A stretch of 64,000 nt of DNA, taken from NCBI GenBank assembly GCA_020849855.1, contig JADZFO010000038.1, positions 124,001 through 188,000 on the forward strand, read 5' to 3'. Position 1 is the first letter of the stretch; every line of letters begins with the position of its first letter. The position numbers and the translations under genes were made by a program. A model generated the notes under the pieces. The model had not been told where the DNA came from, made no database searches, and saw only the letters and a program-made list of their open reading frames with translations. Source of the stretch: a bacterium (GTDB lineage Bacteria; 4484-113; JAFGCY01). Below are positions 61,100 through 64,000 of this stretch, piece by piece.

Positions 61100-61786
61100 A
61101 TGCCGCACGACCCGACAGCTCTAGTTCTGCTCTCCGGCGGACAGGATTCCACCACCTGCCTGTTCTGGGCAAAGGAGCGCTTCACCCGCCTGCAGACCCT
61201 GTGCTTCGACTACGGCCAGCGCCACCGCATTGAACTGGTCAGCGCCGCGCGCATCGCCCGGATGGCGGGCTCGCAGAGCCACAGTGTGCTGCCCATCCCC
61301 TCGCTGGCCCAGCTTGGCGGCAATGCCCTGACCGACAGCAGCCTGTCCATGCTTTCGCCGACGGCGCCCGGCGGCTTGCCCGCCACCTTTGTGCCGGCGC
61401 GCAACCTGCTCTTTCTGACCATCGCCGGCGGCTATGCCTGGCAGCACGGCATCCGCGACCTTGTCATCGGGGTCTGCGAGACTGACTACAGCGGCTACCC
61501 CGACTGTCGCTCTGAGACCATCGTCGCCCAGCAGCAGGCGCTGCGCCTTGGCCTCGACGCGCCGGACCTGAACATCCACACGCCCCTGATGAGCATGAGC
61601 AAGGCCGATACGGTGCGCCTGGCGCGCAGCCTGCCGGGCTGCTGGGACGCCCTGGCCTGGAGCCACAGCTGCTATGAGGGCCGCTATCCGCCCTGCGCTG
61701 TCTGCCCGGCCTGCGGTCTGCGGGCCAAGGGCTTCAACGAAGCCGGGGAGAAGGACCCGCTGCTGATTCGGGGTTCAACAGGCTGA
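61100..61786 (+). CDS. queC: 7-cyano-7-deazaguanine synthase
   Basis: Converts 7-carboxy-7-deazaguanine to preQ0 using ATP and ammonia, the first dedicated intermediate of queuosine. 228 residues: SGGQDSTTCLFWA (PP-loop), FDYGQRHRIEL, TFVPARNLLFL, IGVCETDYSGYPDCR, and the zinc site CYEGRYPPCAVCPACGLRAKGF with four cysteines. Start ATG 61100 after GCTAAGG. The pathway partner tgt is at 4519-5724; queD and queE are not seen. Confidence 0.95.
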   Translation: MPHDPTALVLLSGGQDSTTCLFWAKERFTRLQTLCFDYGQRHRIELVSAARIARMAGSQSHSVLPIPSLAQLGGNALTDSSLSMLSPTAPGGLPATFVPARNLLFLTIAGGYAWQHGIRDLVIGVCETDYSGYPDCRSETIVAQQQALRLGLDAPDLNIHTPLMSMSKADTVRLARSLPGCWDALAWSHSCYEGRYPPCAVCPACGLRAKGFNEAGEKDPLLIRGSTG

Positions 61787-61797
61787 GCGGCTCTTAC

Positions 61798-61820
61798 CAC
61801 CAAAGCACCAAAACACCAAA
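61798..61820. repeat. CACCAAA tandem repeat
   Basis: CACCAAAGCACCAAAACACC (and AAA after it) between queC and the phosphoesterase gene, a simple direct heptamer-type repeat in an otherwise GC-rich gap. Confidence 0.6.
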
Positions 61821-61863
61821 CCGGAAGCCAGGCAGGCTAAGGCGCATGCCAGTAGCAGCCTGC

Positions 61864-61869
61864 TATCCT
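61864..61869 (+). promoter_or_regulatory. Leaderless -10 box of phosphoesterase gene
   Basis: TATCCT five bases before ATG 61875. Confidence 0.45.
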
Positions 61870-61874
61870 GCCTC

Positions 61875-62921
61875 ATGCTTAGGCGTCGCGAACTGCTGCT
61901 TGCCCTGCTGGCTGGTGTGCCCTTGTCTGGAGCACTCGCAGGCTCCCTGCTGCGGGGCCAGACCGCCGCAGCGGCAGAAAAGGCCGCCGCGCCAGCCGAG
62001 CCGCCAAACATCCCCCTCGATCCGCCGACGCCGGGCGCCTGGACTCTGGCGGTGCTGCCGGACACGCAGTACTACAGCGAGTCCTTTCCCGGCTTGTTCC
62101 ATGCCCAGTGCGCCTGGATGCTGGAGCAGCAGCGCGCCCGCAACATCGTCTTTGCGCTGCAGCTTGGCGATGTGACCAACCGCAACACGCCGGAGCAGTG
62201 GGTGCACGCGAAGGCCGCCCTGAGCCAGCTCGACGGCCGCCTGCCCTATGCCCTGGTACCCGGCAACCATGACTACGGCCCCGGAGGTAATGCCAGCACG
62301 CGCGACACACTGCTCAGCGACTACTTCCCCGTGGGGCACATGAGCACATTGCCCGGCTTCGGCGGCGTGATGGACCCGCAGCGCATGGACAACAGCTACT
62401 ACCTTTTCGGGGCCGGCGGCGTCGACTGGATCGTCATCGGTCTTGAGTGGGCGCCGCGTGATGAGTCCGTCGCCTGGGCTGATCAGGTGCTGAAGCAGCA
62501 CCCCGGCCGCCGCGGAATACTGATCACCCACGCCTACATGTTCCATGACGAGCAGCGCTATGACCACCTTGATACAACCCGCAAGGAAGAATGGAACCCG
62601 CACAGCTACAAAACGCCAGGCAGCATCAACGACGGCGAGGAGCTGTGGCAGAAACTGGTGCGCCGGCATGACATCCCGCTGGTGCTGAACGGCCATGTGC
62701 TGGGCGATGGCACGGGCTATTTGAAGTCGCTCAACGACGCCGGCAGGAGCGTGCATCAGATGCTGAGCAACTACCAGTTCCGCAAACTGGGCGGCGAGGG
62801 CTACATGCGCCTGCTGGAGTTCCAGCCCGACGGCCGCACGGTCAAGGTGCAGAGCTACTCGGCGCTCTACGACTCCTGCCTCAGTGCCCCGGACCAGCGT
62901 TTCAGCTTCGAGCTGGACTGA
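61875..62921 (+). CDS. Secreted calcineurin-like metallophosphoesterase
   Basis: 348 residues. The N-terminus (LRRRELLLALLAGVPLSGAL) is an export signal with paired Arg that may use either Sec or Tat. The phosphoesterase metal sites are visible in order: VLPDTQYY, LQLGDVTNRN, VPGNHDYG, LITHAYM and LNGHVLGDG. Substrates of this family vary (phosphomonoesters, diesters or nucleotides). The -10 box sits five bases before the ATG. Alone between queC and a secreted protein. Confidence 0.88.
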   Translation: MLRRRELLLALLAGVPLSGALAGSLLRGQTAAAAEKAAAPAEPPNIPLDPPTPGAWTLAVLPDTQYYSESFPGLFHAQCAWMLEQQRARNIVFALQLGDVTNRNTPEQWVHAKAALSQLDGRLPYALVPGNHDYGPGGNASTRDTLLSDYFPVGHMSTLPGFGGVMDPQRMDNSYYLFGAGGVDWIVIGLEWAPRDESVAWADQVLKQHPGRRGILITHAYMFHDEQRYDHLDTTRKEEWNPHSYKTPGSINDGEELWQKLVRRHDIPLVLNGHVLGDGTGYLKSLNDAGRSVHQMLSNYQFRKLGGEGYMRLLEFQPDGRTVKVQSYSALYDSCLSAPDQRFSFELD

Positions 62922-62944
62922 GCACTGCTCGACTTTCAGTAACA

Positions 62945-62993
62945 GCGCGGCCCCGTCCGCGCGTTCTGCAGCGCGGCCCCGTCCGCGCGTCCT
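62945..62993. repeat. Tandem GCAGCGCGGCCCCGTCCGCGCG-type repeat
   Basis: Two direct copies of CAGCGCGGCCCCGTCCGCGC separated by about 8 bases, with a third partial CAGCGCGG at 63003, upstream of the secreted-protein gene. Confidence 0.7.
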
Positions 62994-63013
62994 GTGACCT
63001 TGCAGCGCGGTGC

Positions 63014-63019
63014 TATCCT
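63014..63019 (+). promoter_or_regulatory. Leaderless -10 box of the terminal secreted-protein gene
   Basis: TATCCT six bases before ATG 63026. Confidence 0.45.
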
Positions 63020-63025
63020 GCCGGC

Positions 63026-63967
63026 ATGCGAAAGCGCATTGCCCTTGCCGCCCCGGTCTGCGTGGCCACGCTGCTGCTGATAGCCGCCCTGCCGGCCAGC
63101 GCAAACGACACCACGCTGAATGTCAACGTCAACCCACCGCGGCAGCTCAGCGACCCCGCCATGCCGGTGCGGATGGACTCTGAGCAGATCACCGTGCACT
63201 TTGGCCGCGAGCGTTGCCGTGTGGCGGTGGAGTTTCAATTCGAGAACACCTCTGACAGCGAGGTCTGGCTCAGCGCCGGTTTCCCGGACGAGGACCTGTT
63301 GTACCGCTATGCCTTTTACGGCCAGGCGGCCAGCCCGGCCGGCGCCGCGGCAGACTGGCTCTTTCCCGGGCTGGCTTCGCTGGGCGACAACCCGGCCGCG
63401 GGCATTGACGACCAGTCGGTCCTGACGGACTTCAAGGCCTGGCGCCGGCCCGCAGGCAGCCCTGTTTCCGCCAGTGAGCTGCTGGAAACCCGGCTGCTGC
63501 GCATCGAGCGCATCGCCTGGTCGCCGGAAGTGCTGAGCAGCCTCGGCGGCAACTGGCAGCCCAGCGCCGACACCGGGCTCAACGAGCTGATGTTCTGCCG
63601 CGTGTTTGATCTGCACCTGCAGCCCGGCGAGAAGCTGGTTATCGGCCATAGCTACAGCACCCTCAGCGGCAGCAACGTGGAAAGCCAGGCTCTGTTCAAC
63701 TATACGCTTTCCACCGGCCAGACCTGGCAGGGCAGCATCGGCGCAGCGCAGATCGACGTCTTCCTGGAGGACGGGCTGAGCTTTGGCGATCTGAACTTCG
63801 AGAACAGCGAGCCGGGTTATGGTGCTGCCTGCAACCCGCCGCGCGAGCAGTGGCGCGAGCTGGAGCCCGGGCATCTGCGCACCGTCTGGCGCGACTTTGA
63901 GCCGACGGGCGGGCAAGGCTTTATCCTGCTGGCGACCAAACCTCTGCCGCCGCCCAGCGAGCGCTGA
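63026..63967 (+). CDS. Secreted beta-rich protein, unknown function
   Basis: 313 residues. The signal peptide (LAAPVCVATLLLIAALPASA) is cleaved before NDTT, with no lipobox. The mature protein is beta-rich: MDSEQITVHFGRERCRVAVEF, FENTSDSEVWLSAGFPDEDL, then EKLVIGHSYSTLSGSNVESQ and TGQTWQGSIGAAQIDVFLED. This order (membrane-proximal description of a molecule's mixed strands followed by a signal on decline in fit) loosely recalls DUF4424-type proteins, a weak match. The ATG is six bases after TATCCT. It ends 33 bases before the window edge and is complete. Confidence 0.72.
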   Translation: MRKRIALAAPVCVATLLLIAALPASANDTTLNVNVNPPRQLSDPAMPVRMDSEQITVHFGRERCRVAVEFQFENTSDSEVWLSAGFPDEDLLYRYAFYGQAASPAGAAADWLFPGLASLGDNPAAGIDDQSVLTDFKAWRRPAGSPVSASELLETRLLRIERIAWSPEVLSSLGGNWQPSADTGLNELMFCRVFDLHLQPGEKLVIGHSYSTLSGSNVESQALFNYTLSTGQTWQGSIGAAQIDVFLEDGLSFGDLNFENSEPGYGAACNPPREQWRELEPGHLRTVWRDFEPTGGQGFILLATKPLPPPSER

Positions 63968-64000
63968 AACAACGGCTCAGCGCGGAATCGGGGCGCGCCC

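Overview
The window comes from a GC-rich bacterium that I cannot place to a phylum from sequence alone. Two features point to a cell with an outer membrane: a Kdo transferase (waaA, 26078-27391) and a histidine-rich protein that looks like an outer-membrane beta-barrel (20287-22056). Many secreted lipoproteins with PKD, fibronectin-like, pre-peptidase and dockerin-like modules suggest an uncultivated environmental lineage. No rRNA, tRNA, CRISPR array, integrase or transposase was seen. Coding density is high and no gene-free stretch exceeds about 300 bases.

Layout. 1-9.9 kb: end of purN, an ECF sigma factor with a membrane partner, an M48 peptidase pair, a cytochrome c lipoprotein, tgt, a flavin reductase, a lipoprotein and metG. 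10-16.7 kb: a DUF1801 protein, a large PKD/dockerin lipoprotein and the frr-uppS-cdsA operon. 16.7-22.7 kb: an FN3 lipoprotein between a TPR gene and a truncated copy of its start, then a His-rich barrel with a Fur-type box facing a Fur-family regulator. 22.8-33.3 kb: macro domain protein, second ECF sigma factor with membrane partner, waaA, a heme-motif lipoprotein, a small cassette between inverted repeats and an acetoacetyl-CoA synthetase interrupted in frame by repeats. 33.4-41.4 kb: a membrane paralogue, a four-gene operon of unknown paralogues, a methyltransferase and a 1096-residue double pseudokinase/pseudophosphatase/TPR protein. 41.5-54.3 kb: lipoate ligase, GH39-like lipoprotein, hicBA, pilT, five further copies plus a remnant of an unrecognised membrane family, and a pre-peptidase-repeat lipoprotein. 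54.4-64 kb: ArsR/SRPBCC operon, AlkD, double DUF1801, alcohol dehydrogenase, SdhA, QueC, a phosphoesterase and a secreted protein.

Three patterns run through the window. First, about 20 genes have a TANNNT -10 box only 5-8 bases before the start codon, the signature of leaderless transcription; others have ordinary Shine-Dalgarno sites. Second, short palindromes of the form GTAGGG...CCCTAC sit exactly at gene ends: several supply the TAG stop of one gene, and several supply the TACAAT -10 box of a leaderless gene. Related palindromes lie in frame inside metG and the acetoacetyl-CoA synthetase. Third, there are lineage-specific families: a membrane family with the motif NLEWYLDP (six copies and a remnant), a soluble three-paralogue family, and an extracellular module shared by four lipoproteins.

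Functional links that can be made: tgt and queC belong to queuosine formation; frr, uppS and cdsA form the usual translation/envelope operon; the Fur-family regulator and barrel form a likely metal-responsive pair; the two ECF sigma factors each travel with a one- or two-helix membrane protein.
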